Shown here: one piece after another, positions 46,844 to 47,137 of the stretch
Numbering within the stretch: position 1 is the first letter of the stretch
How the letters are laid out: the number at the start of each line of letters is the position of its first letter
Notes under the pieces: generated by a model
What the model was told of the DNA's origin: nothing
The model's database searches: none
What the model saw: only the letters and a program-made list of their open reading frames with translations
Source: Deltaproteobacteria bacterium
GTDB taxonomy: Bacteria; Desulfobacterota; B13-G15; RBG-16-54-18
DNA: 47,137 nucleotides
Direction of reading: 5' to 3'
Assembly (NCBI GenBank): GCA_016927065.1
Contig: JAFGNJ010000018.1
Location: 1-47,137, forward strand
Position numbers and translations under genes: made by a program

Positions 46844-47137
46844 CAATAGTCCTATAAGCTATCTACATTCTAATAATGTTCTGCAAAGTTAGATGATCTT
46901 CCTATTCTTTAATAAATTTAAATAGTTATTAACGCTGGTTTCCTAGTAAAACGTAATTCTTTCGTGTTAATTATAGGGATGTTCAAAAGCATTGTAAAGA
47001 AATTTATGGAGTTGCACTCCTTTATTGTATTGAAAGACAGGGGGCAAGTTTTAACGGGCTGTTGCCCAAATAATTTAATTTCAGGTGATTTTATGTTAAT
47101 ATGTCCCAAATTCTTTGTTATTTGGGGGATAAGCTCA
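46844..47137. other. Right-edge region upstream of the ATPase gene
   Basis: 294 bp, AT-rich. Two short hairpins are visible: GGGCAA...TTGCCC near 47042-47067 and CCCAAAT (47105-47111) / ATTTGGG (47120-47126). A 63-codon frame (46918-47109, minus) lacks a ribosome site and is not supported. No promoter could be assigned with confidence. Confidence 0.4.

Noticed and set aside
46918-47109. 63-codon ORF at the right edge
   Set aside because: AT-rich region where such frames arise by chance; no ribosome site, no domain.

Overview
The window is a 47 kb chromosomal stretch of an anaerobic Gram-negative bacterium, most likely of the Deltaproteobacteria/Desulfobacterota type. The lineage is inferred from gene content and was not tested by any search. 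Supporting genes are SelB (selenocysteine insertion), M23 peptidase, SecA and ArgJ in a row, TRAP and NMT1/SsuA-type importers, an unattached URO-D-type methyltransferase-like protein, a B12-binding radical SAM protein, a lipid A acyltransferase, and Mpl with MurU/AmgK-like peptidoglycan recycling. Most genes are moderately GC-rich; the last 3.5 kb is visibly AT-richer.

Layout. 1-380: 3' end of a TPR gene built of near-identical 102-bp repeats. 558-3575: a TRAP transporter operon (dctP-dctQ-dctM, minus strand) with an internal attenuator-like hairpin. 3892-5811: selB. 5965-13530 (minus strand): an M23 peptidase, then a two-gene cassette (Tat-signal Cys-rich protein plus radical SAM/SPASM maturase), then secA and argJ. 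13966-15264: a URO-D family protein. 24034 down to 15303: ten closely packed minus-strand genes (B12 radical SAM, TPM protein, nucleotidyltransferase-like protein, two LemA proteins, MurU-like, AmgK-like, LdcA, a 57-aa membrane protein, Mpl). The last five read as a peptidoglycan recycling module. 24244-25179: an LpxL-type acyltransferase.

25181-31936 (minus strand) is the most unusual region. A PadR regulator is followed by a single 765-aa protein that fuses an acyl-CoA ligase to an ABC permease. Next come an exported transglutaminase-like protein, a vestigial 3' end of a second binding-protein gene, a lipoprotein substrate-binding protein and an ABC ATPase. The layout suggests an importer that traps its substrate as a CoA thioester on entry (vectorial activation). 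PadR hints at an aromatic or phenolic acid, but the substrate cannot be read from the sequence.

32253-43080 holds a geranylgeranyl-reductase-like flavoprotein, an exported phospholipase D/cardiolipin-synthase-like protein, methionine aminopeptidase, a CDF metal exporter, a UbiA/MenA prenyltransferase, ClpB and DnaK. A shared stem motif lies downstream of selB, clpB and dnaK. 43426-46843 is an AT-rich two-gene AAA-ATPase/subtilisin pair matching the IetAS anti-phage type, probably horizontally acquired.

No rRNA, convincing tRNA, CRISPR array or insertion sequence was seen.
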